Below, piece by piece: positions 8,634 through 17,089 of a stretch of 52,391 bases of DNA. Positions within the stretch are counted from its first letter, which is position 1, and every line of letters starts with the position of its first letter. The position numbers and the translations under genes are program-made. The DNA is taken from positions 1 to 52,391 of the forward strand of contig JAIPCU010000003.1 in NCBI GenBank assembly GCA_021738045.1, in the 5' to 3' direction. Below the pieces are notes generated by a model. That model saw only the letters and a list, made by a program, of their open reading frames with translations. It had not been told where the DNA came from and ran no database searches. This DNA comes from Candidatus Methylopumilus sp. (GTDB lineage: Bacteria > Pseudomonadota > Gammaproteobacteria > Burkholderiales > Burkholderiaceae_B).

Positions 8634-9561
8634 CACGCAATGATAACCGTAAGGTGTTTGTCATATATAAAAAACCTTGGATATCGCGGCCTGGAATTGA
8701 TTTAAGACACCAGCCCAAATATTTTTTGATGACTGCGAATTTTTTTTCAATGGATATCAGTTGGGCACGTACCAACGGATCGGGGTTAGCCCCTAGGTAA
8801 GCAGCGAGCAATTGATGACAAAGCGTTTGGCGCTCGTTGAGGCTAAATTCGTGACCACGCAACCCCGCCATTGAGGACACCATCTGAAAAACGTCGTAGG
8901 CTTGCGCGAGCGGTAAGGACAGCGCCTCTCCGATATTCTCTTCAAAGTCGATACGCGTTGCGGTGCCATCATCGCTGACCATCAAATTACGCAATTGGGC
9001 GCCACCATGTACAAAGCCGGCGCGGTGAAAATTCGCGAGTTCTTGGGCTGCCCGGCTCATGAGCCCTAGACGCCCCTCTGGGGTTGCCATACGAATCAGA
9101 TAAGGCATATCCTGGCCCACGTACTCTAAGACCAGTATCTCAGGCGCGTGGTACCAGACCTTCGGCACCGAACTGCCAGCGTCTTTCAGACGAACTAAGC
9201 GCTGCGCCTCATCTTGCAGATTGTTTTTCAACAAACGCTGCGGCGAAGGCCGTTCGCCCATCAACAGCCAACAAAGCCAAGACAGCACGACGACTTTGGC
9301 GAACTTTAGCCCAGCGATCAATGGCGAAAACCACTTTGCTCGGTAGCGCTTAACCACACACGAGTGCCCAGCAAACTCAACAAAAGACACACCCGTCGGA
9401 TCGTCTGCATGCAGCAGCAGCCACTGCTCTAGCGCGAGTTTGAATCGCGCGTCGTCAGCGTGTGTACTCACCACCTGAGCGTCAGTTGCATGTGAGTTAG
9501 CTAGAGGCTGTGTCACAATTTTTGAGTCAGCTGCAGGTGCGTTAACTAGAGGCTGTGTCAC
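8626..9561 (-). CDS. Bud32/InaA-like (lipopolysaccharide kinase-like) protein with atypical catalytic loop
   Basis: 311 aa. Protein-kinase-like fold of the InaA/KdkA/Bud32 group, members of which phosphorylate lipid A-core sugars or proteins. Visible: an N-lobe VVKRYRAKWF (candidate ATP-binding Lys), DEAQRLVRLKDAG, hinge ILVLEYVG, catalytic loop FVHGGAQLRNLMV and metal loop RIDFEEN. The catalytic loop normally reads HGD(L/F)xxxN; here the Asp is replaced (HGGAQLRN), while the Asn and the Asp of DFE are kept. The N-terminal ~30 residues are a duplicated 15-residue block (TQPLVNA / TQPLANS), giving two candidate GTG starts, 9561 and 9516, neither with a ribosome site. It lies after the rplI terminator and overlaps dnaB. 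The target is unknown. Confidence 0.7.
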   Translation of the reverse strand: MTQPLVNAPAADSKIVTQPLANSHATDAQVVSTHADDARFKLALEQWLLLHADDPTGVSFVEFAGHSCVVKRYRAKWFSPLIAGLKFAKVVVLSWLCWLLMGERPSPQRLLKNNLQDEAQRLVRLKDAGSSVPKVWYHAPEILVLEYVGQDMPYLIRMATPEGRLGLMSRAAQELANFHRAGFVHGGAQLRNLMVSDDGTATRIDFEENIGEALSLPLAQAYDVFQMVSSMAGLRGHEFSLNERQTLCHQLLAAYLGANPDPLVRAQLISIEKKFAVIKKYLGWCLKSIPGRDIQGFLYMTNTLRLSLRDE

Positions 9562-9571
9562 AATTTTTGAG
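9501..9571. repeat. Direct repeat (26 bp identical, 45-bp period) at the 5' end of the Bud32-like gene
   Basis: The block CTAGAGGCTGTGTCACAATT plus TTTGAG occurs at 9501-9526 and 9546-9571. Each copy carries the reverse-strand start-like string GTGACACAGCCTCTAG, so the duplication adds 15 codons in frame and doubles the possible start codon. Confidence 0.85.
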
Positions 9572-9610
9572 GGTGCCTAGGGTGTCTGAGGGTGTTGTAA
9601 ACCCCTGAAT

Positions 9611-9640
9611 ACAAAAAGCCGACCAGAGCCGGCTTTTTGT
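9611..9640 (-). terminator. Intrinsic terminator after rplI
   Basis: Perfect 11-bp inverted repeat ACAAAAAGCCG / CGGCTTTTTGT with an 8-nt loop, 21 bp past the rplI stop. On the reverse strand the stem ends in a T-run (GGCTTTTTGT). The symmetry means it could act on both strands. It separates the ribosomal cluster from the Bud32-like/dnaB pair. Confidence 0.85.
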
Positions 9641-9661
9641 TTAGAGCAAGCGAGTAGAAGC

Positions 9662-10117
9662 TTAGACTACGTCGCCAACCACAACAACTGAAATGCTGCT
9701 GACCACATCAGGATGAATGGCCACTTGCACAGGAAACTCACCTACAGCTTTCAAGGGACCTTCAGGCAAACGAATTTGCGCTTTCTCGATGCCTGCGAAA
9801 CCTGCAGCAACCAAACCTGTTGCAATATCCATGTTTGTCACTGAACCAAACAGACGACCGTCAACGCCGGCTTTTTGAGTGATTTTCAACGAGAAGCTTT
9901 CAAGACGTTGGCCTAAAGCTTGTGCTAAGGCGAGTTTGTCGGCTTGGATTTTTTCAAGTTCAGCACGGCGAACTTCAAACTCTTTTAAAGCTGTTTCAGT
10001 CGCGCGGCGGGCTTTTTTCTGGGGGATCAAGAAATTGCGTGCGTAACCATCACGCACGCGAACAACTTCACCGAGGTTGCCAACGTTAACGACTTTTTCG
10101 AGCAGAATAATTTGCAT
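9662..10117 (-). CDS. rplI: 50S ribosomal protein bL9
   Basis: Component of the large ribosomal subunit, binding 23S rRNA near the L1 stalk. 151 aa, normal for bL9. N-terminal [19 protein letters not shown] and [15 protein letters not shown] are diagnostic; the long connecting helix and C-terminal domain follow. The start at 10117 is preceded by AGGGG at 7 nt; a six-codon upstream in-frame extension is ignored. Last gene of the rpsF-priB-rpsR-rplI unit, with the terminator at 9611-9640 behind it. Confidence 0.97.
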   Translation of the reverse strand: MQIILLEKVVNVGNLGEVVRVRDGYARNFLIPQKKARRATETALKEFEVRRAELEKIQADKLALAQALGQRLESFSLKITQKAGVDGRLFGSVTNMDIATGLVAAGFAGIEKAQIRLPEGPLKAVGEFPVQVAIHPDVVSSISVVVVGDVV

Positions 10118-10131
10118 GGTATGCCCCTGGA

Positions 10132-10404
10132 TCAATTATGGTTATCAGTAAAGGGCAACAATGCCAAAAAGCGTGCGCGCTTGATTGCGGTATCAAGTTG
10201 GCGCTGATAGATCGCCTTGGTACCTGTCAAACGTGCAGGAATAATCTTACCGTTTTCTTGAATGAAATCACGCAAGGTGTCGAGATCTTTGTAATCGATA
10301 TGGTCAACGTTTGCCGCGCTGAAGCGGCAAAATTTACGACGTTTAAAGAGCGGATTTTGTTGCGTGAATTTCTTTTTTTCTTTACGTTTACCGAAGAAAG
10401 CCAT
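10132..10404 (-). CDS. rpsR: 30S ribosomal protein bS18
   Basis: Small-subunit protein that pairs with bS6 on the platform. 90 aa. [13 protein letters not shown] basic start and the conserved [37 protein letters not shown] and [10 protein letters not shown] blocks identify it. It sits 14 bp before rplI and 12 bp after priB. Confidence 0.97.
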   Translation of the reverse strand: MAFFGKRKEKKKFTQQNPLFKRRKFCRFSAANVDHIDYKDLDTLRDFIQENGKIIPARLTGTKAIYQRQLDTAIKRARFLALLPFTDNHN

Positions 10405-10416
10405 GATGTGCCTCGC

Positions 10417-10707
10417 TTAAATCTGTTGAATTTGCTGCGCATGCAGCCTAAATTTTGGTGAATCTTTTCGAACCGGTGCTAAAAACCCCTGGACGCGTAC
10501 TGTGCAACCCAAACTTGTTGTGAGTGCCATCTGTGCTAAGTCTCCCATCGCCACAACTGCCAGCGTGAACGCCAAACGGCGCGGTTGACCTGCTTCAGTG
10601 ACCTCGGACTCGTGTGAGAGAAGAAATTCAAGCACTGCAACCCCGGATGGCGTGTACCTTAAGGGGGAAAGCTCAAATACCTGACCCTGCACTTCAAGCC
10701 GATTCAC
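10417..10707 (-). CDS. priB: Primosomal replication protein N (PriB)
   Basis: Single-stranded DNA-binding OB-fold protein of the PriA-PriB-DnaT/DnaB restart primosome; also next to S6/S18 in E. coli. 96 aa. MNRLEVQGQVFELSPLRYTP and GVAVLEFLLSHES are typical, with VRVQGFLAPVRKDSPKFRLH at the C-terminal strand. The start is GTG at 10707; no ATG is available in a suitable place. Located between rpsF (12 bp) and rpsR (12 bp), consistent with one transcript. Confidence 0.93.
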   Translation of the reverse strand: MNRLEVQGQVFELSPLRYTPSGVAVLEFLLSHESEVTEAGQPRRLAFTLAVVAMGDLAQMALTTSLGCTVRVQGFLAPVRKDSPKFRLHAQQIQQI

Positions 10708-10719
10708 AACGTGCCTAGA

Positions 10720-11094
10720 TTACTCAGCCTCGCCGGGCGTTGCTTCAGCCGAAGCCTTACGGGCTTCGTCGCGTTCAACTTGTTTCATCATGAGTGAAGG
10801 CTCGGCTTGAGCGGCTTTGGTCTTGATGACAAGGTGGCGCAATACGGCGTCGTTGTAGCGAAACGAATGCTCGAGTTCGTCGAGTGTGGGTTGACCGCAC
10901 TCGATGTTGAAACACACATAGTGTGCTTTCACCAGTTTTTGAATAGGGTAAGCGAGTTGACGACGACCCCAATCTTCAGTGCGGTGAACTTTACCGCCTT
11001 GGGTAGTCACCAGCGCTTGATAACGCTCGACCATCGCGGGAACTTGCTCGCTTTGATCTGGGTGAACAATAAAAACCACTTCGTAATGACGCAT
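10720..11094 (-). CDS. rpsF: 30S ribosomal protein bS6
   Basis: Small-subunit platform protein. 124 aa from ATG 11094, which has AGGAG 6 nt upstream; 22 upstream in-frame codons lack support. [33 protein letters not shown] and YVCFNIEC are family hallmarks; the acidic/Ala C-terminal tail ([10 protein letters not shown]) is common in betaproteobacteria. First gene of the ribosomal cluster, driven by a candidate promoter at 11191-11219. Confidence 0.97.
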   Translation of the reverse strand: MRHYEVVFIVHPDQSEQVPAMVERYQALVTTQGGKVHRTEDWGRRQLAYPIQKLVKAHYVCFNIECGQPTLDELEHSFRYNDAVLRHLVIKTKAAQAEPSLMMKQVERDEARKASAEATPGEAE

Positions 11095-11190
11095 TTGAAC
11101 TCCTAAGGATGTCCGAAGAGCCTGAAAAAAGCACGCCTCGGGGGCAGCCCGCCACACCAAACACTGGTTGGTCGAGCAAGAAAGCCTTTG

Positions 11191-11219
11191 ATTATCGTAT
11201 GTTTACGGTATTAATGCAA
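11191..11219 (-). promoter_or_regulatory. Candidate promoter of rpsF-priB-rpsR-rplI
   Basis: Reverse strand: -35 TTGCAT (11214-11219), 17-bp spacer, -10 GATAAT (11191-11196). A leader of about 90 nt precedes the rpsF start. The -10 matches at five of six positions, the -35 only in TTG. Confidence 0.5.
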
Positions 11220-11343
11220 GCAGGGAACTGAATCGTAGGGCCGACGACGCCACCAAAGCTTGACGCGTCCCAAATCCAGCCTCGAAAAGCAAGCATTTCT
11301 TTGCTTCTGAACCTTATTTGGATTTTGACGCATCTTGCCGCGC

Positions 11344-13209
11344 TTAAGCGGCTAACTGCGCGGCAAAGCGGGCGCGAACTGAGCCCTCAATACCAGCCGC
11401 ATCGAGCCCCACGCTTGCCAACAAAGCACCTTGTTCGCCATGATCGATAAATCGGTCAGGCAAGCCAAGCTGAAGCAACGGGCACACAACCCCTGCTGCC
11501 GCCAGCGCTTCTGCCACGGCACTGCCCGCCCCGCCCATGATCGCGCCCTCTTCGAGTGTGACAAGCCCCGCATGCGTGGCCGCCAATTCGAGCACTAACG
11601 CCACATCAAGCGGCTTCACAAAGCGCATATCAGCCACCGTGAGGTTAAGGGCCTCGGCGGCCTTAAGCGCAGCAGGCAACAGAGTGCCAAACACCAAAAC
11701 CGCAATGTTTTTGCCCTGCCTACGCACAAGCCCACGACCGACTTCAACCGTGACTAAGCCAGCCTGAGGCACAGCGCCGGCCCCTGCTCCGCGCGGATAA
11801 CGCACTGCTGCGGGGCCTGGAAATTGGTAACAGGTCGACAACAGCAGCCTCAGTTCACTCTCGTCAGAAGGCGTGGCCACCACCATATTTGGGATGCAAC
11901 GCATAAAGGCGACGTCGTAATTGCCGGCATGGGTAGCGCCATCAGCCCCCACTAAGCCGGCGCGATCCAGTGCGAAGGTCACATCTAGGTTTTGCAACGC
12001 AACATCATGGATCAACTGATCGTAGCCCCGCTGCAAAAACGTTGAATAAATCGCCACGACGGGCTTTTGGCCTTCACAGGCGAGACCCGCAGCAAACGTC
12101 ACCGCATGCTGCTCAGCAATCCCCACATCAAAATAACGTTTAGGAAAACGACGCTCAAATTCAACCATGCCACTACCTTCGCGCATCGCGGGCGTGATGC
12201 CCACCAAGCGCGCGTCTTGGGCGGCCATGTCGCATAGCCACGTGCCAAACACTTGTGTAAAAGTTGTCTTAGGGATTGCAGTGGGCTTTTGAATCCCGAT
12301 GGCCGGATCGAACTTGCCAGGACCGTGATACAGCACAGGATCGGCCTCGGCAAGCTTATAGCCCTGGCCCTTTTTAGTCACCACGTGCAAGAACTGCGGC
12401 CCTTTCAGCGCACGCATGTTTTGCAAGGTCGGAATCAACGAATCAAGATCATGACCATCAATAGGCCCAACATAATTGAAGCCCATTTCTTCGAACAAGG
12501 TCGCCGGGGTGACCATGCCTTTGGCATGCTCTTCAAAGCGGCGCGCCAACTCAAGCACCGGAGGCATATGCTGTAAGACAGAACGTCCAACGTTTTTAGC
12601 CGCTGCATAAAACTGCCCCGACATTAAACGCGCAAGGTATCGATTGAGCGCGCCCACTGGCGGCGAAATCGACATGTCATTGTCGTTGAGAATCACTAGC
12701 AAATTGATATCGGGCGTCACGCCGGCGTTATTCATGGCTTCAAAGGCCATGCCGGCCGACATTGAGCCATCGCCAATCACAGCAATATGCTGACGCGACA
12801 CCCCAGCATTGCGCGAGGCCACCGCCATGCCTAACGCGGCAGAAATCGAGGTTGAAGAATGCGCGGTTCCGAAGGCGTCGTATTCGGATTCGCTGCGCTT
12901 TGGAAAACCAGACATGCCGCCAAACTGCCTAAGCGTGCTCATGCCCGCTTTGCGTCCTGTCAATATCTTGTGCGGATAAGACTGATGACCCACATCCCAA
13001 ATGATGCGATCATGTGGCGTGTCATACACATAGTGCAAAGCGACTGTGAGTTCAACCGTACCGAGGTTTGACGATAAATGCCCACCGGTGCGCGAAACAG
13101 AATCAAGCACAAAAGCGCGCAGTTGATCCGCCAATTTTCGCAGCTCGCGTTTATCAAGCGGCTTGAGATCGGCAGGAGAATGAATACGGTCAAGCAAGTC
13201 GGTGGGCAT
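11344..13209 (-). CDS. dxs: 1-deoxy-D-xylulose-5-phosphate synthase
   Basis: Thiamine-diphosphate enzyme joining pyruvate and glyceraldehyde 3-phosphate to DXP, the entry to the MEP isoprenoid pathway and a precursor for vitamin B6 and thiamine. 621 aa, standard length. Motifs: [16 protein letters not shown], the ThDP-binding [46 protein letters not shown] (catalytic Glu region) and [18 protein letters not shown] at 13209 is chosen over a TTG three codons upstream. Forms a probable xseB-ispA-dxs operon, the classic arrangement linking DXP and farnesyl diphosphate synthesis. Confidence 0.97.
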   Translation of the reverse strand: MPTDLLDRIHSPADLKPLDKRELRKLADQLRAFVLDSVSRTGGHLSSNLGTVELTVALHYVYDTPHDRIIWDVGHQSYPHKILTGRKAGMSTLRQFGGMSGFPKRSESEYDAFGTAHSSTSISAALGMAVASRNAGVSRQHIAVIGDGSMSAGMAFEAMNNAGVTPDINLLVILNDNDMSISPPVGALNRYLARLMSGQFYAAAKNVGRSVLQHMPPVLELARRFEEHAKGMVTPATLFEEMGFNYVGPIDGHDLDSLIPTLQNMRALKGPQFLHVVTKKGQGYKLAEADPVLYHGPGKFDPAIGIQKPTAIPKTTFTQVFGTWLCDMAAQDARLVGITPAMREGSGMVEFERRFPKRYFDVGIAEQHAVTFAAGLACEGQKPVVAIYSTFLQRGYDQLIHDVALQNLDVTFALDRAGLVGADGATHAGNYDVAFMRCIPNMVVATPSDESELRLLLSTCYQFPGPAAVRYPRGAGAGAVPQAGLVTVEVGRGLVRRQGKNIAVLVFGTLLPAALKAAEALNLTVADMRFVKPLDVALVLELAATHAGLVTLEEGAIMGGAGSAVAEALAAAGVVCPLLQLGLPDRFIDHGEQGALLASVGLDAAGIEGSVRARFAAQLAA

Positions 13210-13282
13210 AAGTCTCAAAACTTCTACAAAAAATCATCGCAAACAAACAATCATCGCAAACACTTTAACGATCGAAATCATT

Positions 13283-14203
13283 TTAATGATCGCGTAAAAC
13301 AATAAAGTCGGCCAAGCCCGCCAATAACGCAGCAGAGTCACCCAACGGGCTTAAGGCAGCTAAAGCCCGTTGGTGTAACTCGCCCGCAAAAGCACGGGCT
13401 TGAGCCAACCCCATTAGTGTGACATAAGTCGGTTTATTTGCCGCAGCGTCTTTGCCGGGGGTTTTACCCAATTGAGAGCTATCGGCAGTGACATCAAGTA
13501 CGTCGTCAATCACCTGGAAAGCTAGACCCATCGCCGCCGAATACGCCTCAAGTGCACTGCGCTGCTGTGCATTTGCACCAACGGCCAACCCACCTAACGA
13601 AACGCTTGCCGCAAGCAAGGCACCAGTTTTCAGAACATGCATTTGTTGCAAAGCATGCTGAGTCAGGGCTTTACCAACACTTTCTAAATCGATCGCCTGC
13701 CCGCCGGCCATCCCTAGACTCCCGGCGGCTTGAGCCAAGTCGCGAATCGCCTGAACGATTAACGGTGGCGCAATTGGCATTTGTGCAAGCAGATCAAACG
13801 CCAGCGGTTGCAAGGCATCGCCCGCCAACAACGCGGTGGCCTCGTCAAACTGTACGTGCACGGTGGGACGACCGCGCCGCAAGACATCGTCATCCATGCA
13901 AGGCAAATCATCGTGTACCAACGAATAGGCATGCACAAGCTCAACGGCGGCGGCCGCGAGATCTTGCGCCCACGCGCGTTCGGCGTCTGGCTGTGTTGAC
14001 AGCGCTGGCCGGCACGCATGCGCAGCCGCAAACACTAGTGCAGCACGCACACGCTTGCCACCGCCCAGCACTGAATAGCGCATGGCGCGATGCAAACGCG
14101 CTGGCACCGCATCTTCGTGCGGCAAGACGCGAGCCAAGACTTGCTCAACATGTTGCGCGCGCTCAGACAGCCAGGCAGAAAATTCAACAGCAGACAGACT
14201 CAT
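13283..14203 (-). CDS. ispA: Farnesyl diphosphate synthase (polyprenyl synthetase)
   Basis: Condenses IPP with DMAPP and GPP to farnesyl diphosphate, feeding quinone and undecaprenyl carrier synthesis. 306 aa. First Asp-rich motif VHDDLPCMDDDVLRRGRPT, second QVIDDVLDVTAD, and the C-terminal LGKTPGKDAAANKPTYV typical of IspA. The start ATG at 14203 overlaps the xseB stop by 4 bp (ATGA), so the two are coupled. dxs follows 73 bp downstream. Confidence 0.95.
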   Translation of the reverse strand: MSLSAVEFSAWLSERAQHVEQVLARVLPHEDAVPARLHRAMRYSVLGGGKRVRAALVFAAAHACRPALSTQPDAERAWAQDLAAAAVELVHAYSLVHDDLPCMDDDVLRRGRPTVHVQFDEATALLAGDALQPLAFDLLAQMPIAPPLIVQAIRDLAQAAGSLGMAGGQAIDLESVGKALTQHALQQMHVLKTGALLAASVSLGGLAVGANAQQRSALEAYSAAMGLAFQVIDDVLDVTADSSQLGKTPGKDAAANKPTYVTLMGLAQARAFAGELHQRALAALSPLGDSAALLAGLADFIVLRDH

Positions 14204-14484
14204 GATGCGTCGGCATCCAGACCTTCAAAGGGGCGCAGCATGCCAGCCTCGAGGACTTTGACTTGTTGTTCGGCTTGCGCCAGTTTTTGCTGACACAGTC
14301 GAGTCAGGGCCACACCGCGAGCGTAGGCAGCCAATGACTGCTCGAGTGCAAGTGAACCCGATTCCATGGTGGCGACTAAGGCCTCGAGTTCAGCCAGCGC
14401 CGTCTCGAAATCTTCAGGCAAAGTTGGGTCAAGCTCGGTAGCGGCTTCACCTGGTTTGATCGATGTTTTGTTAGCCTTGGTCAA
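14200..14484 (-). CDS. xseB: Exodeoxyribonuclease VII small subunit
   Basis: Small subunit of the bidirectional single-strand exonuclease ExoVII. 94 aa, alpha-helical. The conserved core FETALAELEALVATMESG, LALEQSLAAYARGVAL and LCQQKLAQAEQQV is complete. Start codon TTG at 14484, well supported by GGAG 6 nt upstream; no ATG is present near. First gene of xseB-ispA-dxs. Confidence 0.93.
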   Translation of the reverse strand: MTKANKTSIKPGEAATELDPTLPEDFETALAELEALVATMESGSLALEQSLAAYARGVALTRLCQQKLAQAEQQVKVLEAGMLRPFEGLDADAS

Positions 14485-14622
14485 GCGACACTCCGAAGAC
14501 AGCGTTACCGTCTAAATTAAACACAACAAGATGTAAACCCTGATTGTACGAGATGATCCGGTCTCAACACCTTGAGGTACAATGGTTTTTTAAGGTTAAT
14601 CGGTCAATCCGGTTTTCTTCAC

Positions 14623-14654
14623 GCCAGAACGGTACTGTCCGTCCTGGCTTTTTT
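14623..14654 (+). terminator. Intrinsic terminator/possible attenuator in the leader of the Rieske gene
   Basis: Stem GCCAG-A-ACGG / CCGT-C-CTGGC (14623-14632 with 14639-14648, one mismatch) with a 6-nt loop, followed at once by TTTTTT (14649-14654). It lies 18 nt before the chosen ATG of the Rieske oxygenase. No rightward gene lies upstream (xseB is divergent), so it can only act on the leader of this gene or on stray transcription. Confidence 0.7.
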
Positions 14655-14672
14655 ATCGGTGCAGAGGGAATC

Positions 14673-15827
14673 ATGACCGACATTGGTCGGATGGCGCACT
14701 TGGCGCCCGCTCGTACCCAGCTTGCTGTCGACACATATTTTGACCAAGCCCGCTTTGAGCGCGAGCAAAAAAGTATCTTTAATCAGTTTTCGCGTTATGT
14801 CGGGCACCAAAAGAGCGTCCCACAACCCGGAGACTGGCGCAGCCTATCTCATGAAAATAACGGCAGAGTCTTGGTGCGCGGTCAAAACGGCATCGAACTA
14901 CTCTCTAACGTTTGCCGTCACCGCCAAGCCTTAATGTTGGGTGGTGAAACGGGCAATGTCTCAGGCCATCGCAATACCCACGGCAACCTTAGGGATACTG
15001 GTGGCAATATTGTGTGCCCACTGCATCGCTGGACATACGACAAGCAGGGTCAGTTGCTAGGGGCACCGCATTTTGACAATACGCCGTGCCTGAACCTCGA
15101 GCGCTTTGCGCTCAATGACTGTCATGGCTTTCTCTTTGAAGGCCCGCGCGACCCCGTCGCCGAAATCGGCAAACTGTTCAAGCGACCAGAATTTGATTTT
15201 TCAGACTATGTCCTTGATCACGTTGAAGTGCACCAGTGCAATTACAACTGGAAGACCTTCATCGAGGTTTATCTCGAAGACTATCATGTAGCACCTTTTC
15301 ATCCGGGTCTTGGGCACTTTGTCACGTGTGACGACTTGTCCTGGGAGTTCACTGAGCACTACAGCATGCAGCGCGTTGGCGTACATCGTGCGCTCTCGCA
15401 GCCAGGGTCGCCTGCTTATAAAGTGTGGCACGACAAGTTGCTGGCGTTTCGCGGCGGCCAGGCCCCTGATTTCGGTGCGGTCTGGGTCACCTATTTTCCG
15501 ACACATATGATCGAGCTTTATCCTCATGTTGCCGTACTCTCAACCCTGTACCCAAAGTCACCCACTGAAACGGTCAATATCGTCGAGTTTTACTACCCCG
15601 AAGAAATCGCACTGTTCGAGCGCGAGTTTGTCGAGGCGCAACGCGAAGCCTACATGGAAACCGCGGTCGAAGATGACGAAATCGCCGAGCGCATGGACGC
15701 CGGACGCGCCGCCTTACTGGCGCGCGGCACCTCAGAAACCGGACCGTATCAATCACCCATGGAAGACGGCATGCAGCATTTTCATGAGTGGTATCGCAAA
15801 GCCATGAACGAAACCGAGAACTTTTAA
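14673..15827 (+). CDS. Rieske [2Fe-2S] aromatic ring-hydroxylating oxygenase, alpha subunit
   Basis: Non-haem iron oxygenase alpha subunit; substrate unknown. 384 aa. The Rieske cluster ligands are C-R-H ... C-P-L-H, but 31 residues separate H and C where 15-17 are usual; the insert holds three further His and many Gly/Asn. The C-terminal catalytic domain has NWKTFIEVYLEDYHVAPFHP, containing the 2-His-1-carboxylate pattern. ATG 14673 has GAGG 5 nt upstream; an in-frame extension reaches TTG 14544 but would read across the terminator at 14623-14654. No beta subunit or reductase gene is adjacent. Divergent from xseB-ispA-dxs, an order seen in related Alcaligenaceae. Confidence 0.85.
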   Translation: MTDIGRMAHLAPARTQLAVDTYFDQARFEREQKSIFNQFSRYVGHQKSVPQPGDWRSLSHENNGRVLVRGQNGIELLSNVCRHRQALMLGGETGNVSGHRNTHGNLRDTGGNIVCPLHRWTYDKQGQLLGAPHFDNTPCLNLERFALNDCHGFLFEGPRDPVAEIGKLFKRPEFDFSDYVLDHVEVHQCNYNWKTFIEVYLEDYHVAPFHPGLGHFVTCDDLSWEFTEHYSMQRVGVHRALSQPGSPAYKVWHDKLLAFRGGQAPDFGAVWVTYFPTHMIELYPHVAVLSTLYPKSPTETVNIVEFYYPEEIALFEREFVEAQREAYMETAVEDDEIAERMDAGRAALLARGTSETGPYQSPMEDGMQHFHEWYRKAMNETENF

Positions 15828-15928
15828 CCCCGCTGCTTGTCCAAACCCTTAATAAAGAGTTCAGCGCGGGGCAGCAGCGTCAACCACGCGTGCGGCTCGC
15901 GGTCATAACCAAGCAACGAATTAGTCAT
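15824..15928 (-). CDS. Possible 34-residue ORF (doubtful)
   Basis: A reverse-strand ATG frame reading MTNSLLGYDREPHAWLTLLP and 14 more residues to TAA. It overlaps the Rieske gene stop by 4 bp, convergent. No Shine-Dalgarno site and no recognised family. The composition is protein-like, so it may be a real small gene or a remnant. Listed because the 15,828-16,037 gap otherwise holds only an AT-rich htpX upstream region. Confidence 0.2.
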   Translation of the reverse strand: MTNSLLGYDREPHAWLTLLPRAELFIKGLDKQRG

Positions 15929-16037
15929 ATTGCTGTTTTTTTGGTGAATTAACGTATTGTTGTAGTTGTATTTAATTTAACGGCGCGAGCCTTTTCAATT
16001 TTTCTCACCTCTTATTTTTCTCACCTCTTAAAAGATC

Positions 16038-16919
16038 ATGAAACGAATTATTCTTTTTGTGCTGACTAACCTTGCGGTCATGCTGGTACTGAGCGCCACC
16101 TTGAGCATCTTGGGCGTCAATCGCTTTCTGACAGACCAAGGGCTCAATGTTCCGATGCTGTTAGTGTTTTCGGTGATTGTTGGCTTTACGGGTGCGATAT
16201 TTTCGCTCTTAATCAGCAAGTGGATGGCCAAGCGTAGTACCGGCGCAAGGGTGATTGACCCGCAAGCACCGAACGGCGCAAAAGAGCAGTGGCTCGTCGA
16301 CACCGTTCATCAAATTGCGGATCGCGCCGGCATTGGTCGCCCTGAAGTGGCGATTTACGAGGGAGAGCCCAACGCTTTTGCCACGGGCGCGTTTCGTAAC
16401 GATTCGCTTGTGGCCGTGTCAACGGGCTTGCTTGATAGCATGACCGAAGAAGAAGTGACTGCCGTGCTGGCGCATGAAGTTGCTCATATTGCCAACGGTG
16501 ACATGATCACCCTGACCCTGATCCAGGGCGTGGTCAATACCTTTGTTGTATTTTTAGCCCGAGTCGTTGGCTACTTTGTTGACCGCGTGATTCTTAAAAA
16601 CGACAAAGGCACTGGGCTTGGTTATTACGCCACGGTGATCGTTTGCGAAATCGCTTTTGGCATTGCAGCCAGCCTGATCGTGGCATGGTTTTCACGGCAG
16701 CGCGAATATCGCGCCGATGCGGGCTCAGCTTCGCTGCTCAGCTCACGCGAGCCGATGATTCGTGCCTTGTCACGCCTTGGGGGCTTGACGCCCGGTGCCT
16801 TGCCCAAAAGCTTTGAAGCTTCGGGGATCAGTGGCGGCGGCGGGATTAGCGCCATGTTTGCGACGCACCCACCCATCAATGCGCGAATCAACGCTTTACA
16901 AAATCTGCGCGTGAATTAA
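16038..16919 (+). CDS. htpX: Membrane metalloprotease HtpX
   Basis: Zinc protease of the inner membrane acting in quality control of membrane proteins with FtsH. 293 aa, exactly the usual size. Two N-terminal hydrophobic helices ([19 protein letters not shown] and [19 protein letters not shown]), the zinc site [12 protein letters not shown] near residue 147, then two more hydrophobic segments ([29 protein letters not shown]) and the third ligand region [10 protein letters not shown]. Followed by a clear terminator at 16947-16971. In E. coli it is under CpxR; no such site was looked for with confidence here. Confidence 0.96.
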   Translation: MKRIILFVLTNLAVMLVLSATLSILGVNRFLTDQGLNVPMLLVFSVIVGFTGAIFSLLISKWMAKRSTGARVIDPQAPNGAKEQWLVDTVHQIADRAGIGRPEVAIYEGEPNAFATGAFRNDSLVAVSTGLLDSMTEEEVTAVLAHEVAHIANGDMITLTLIQGVVNTFVVFLARVVGYFVDRVILKNDKGTGLGYYATVIVCEIAFGIAASLIVAWFSRQREYRADAGSASLLSSREPMIRALSRLGGLTPGALPKSFEASGISGGGGISAMFATHPPINARINALQNLRVN

Positions 16920-16946
16920 AAGCGATCGACCAGAGCCTAGCTAAAC

Positions 16947-16971
16947 AGCCTCAGCGATGAGGCTATTTTTT
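16947..16971 (+). terminator. Intrinsic terminator after htpX
   Basis: Stem AGCCTCA / TGAGGCT with loop GCGA, one A, then TTTTTT, 27 bp after the htpX stop. A perfect 12-bp palindrome GTGTCGCGACAC follows at 16975-16986; the rest of the gap to polA shows nothing else. Confidence 0.9.
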
Positions 16972-17089
16972 CATGTGTCGCGACACTCATGACTTCTAGC
17001 CCGAGATAGATTCACCGTCACCAGCATTGGCGCTCTGTTTTTGTCCTGCCGCACCCTTGCTGCTTACCTGCTAGATCAGCGTTACGTAA

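Noticed and set aside
11262-11333. Long inverted repeat (GACGCGTCCCAAATCC with GGATTTTGACGCATC) after dxs
   Set aside because: Considered as dxs terminator, but arms are imperfect, the loop is ~40 nt and no T-run follows; left unassigned.
13552-14205. 217-residue frame antisense to ispA
   Set aside because: Arg/His/Gln-rich, the typical look of the complement of a high-GC gene; ispA is certain.
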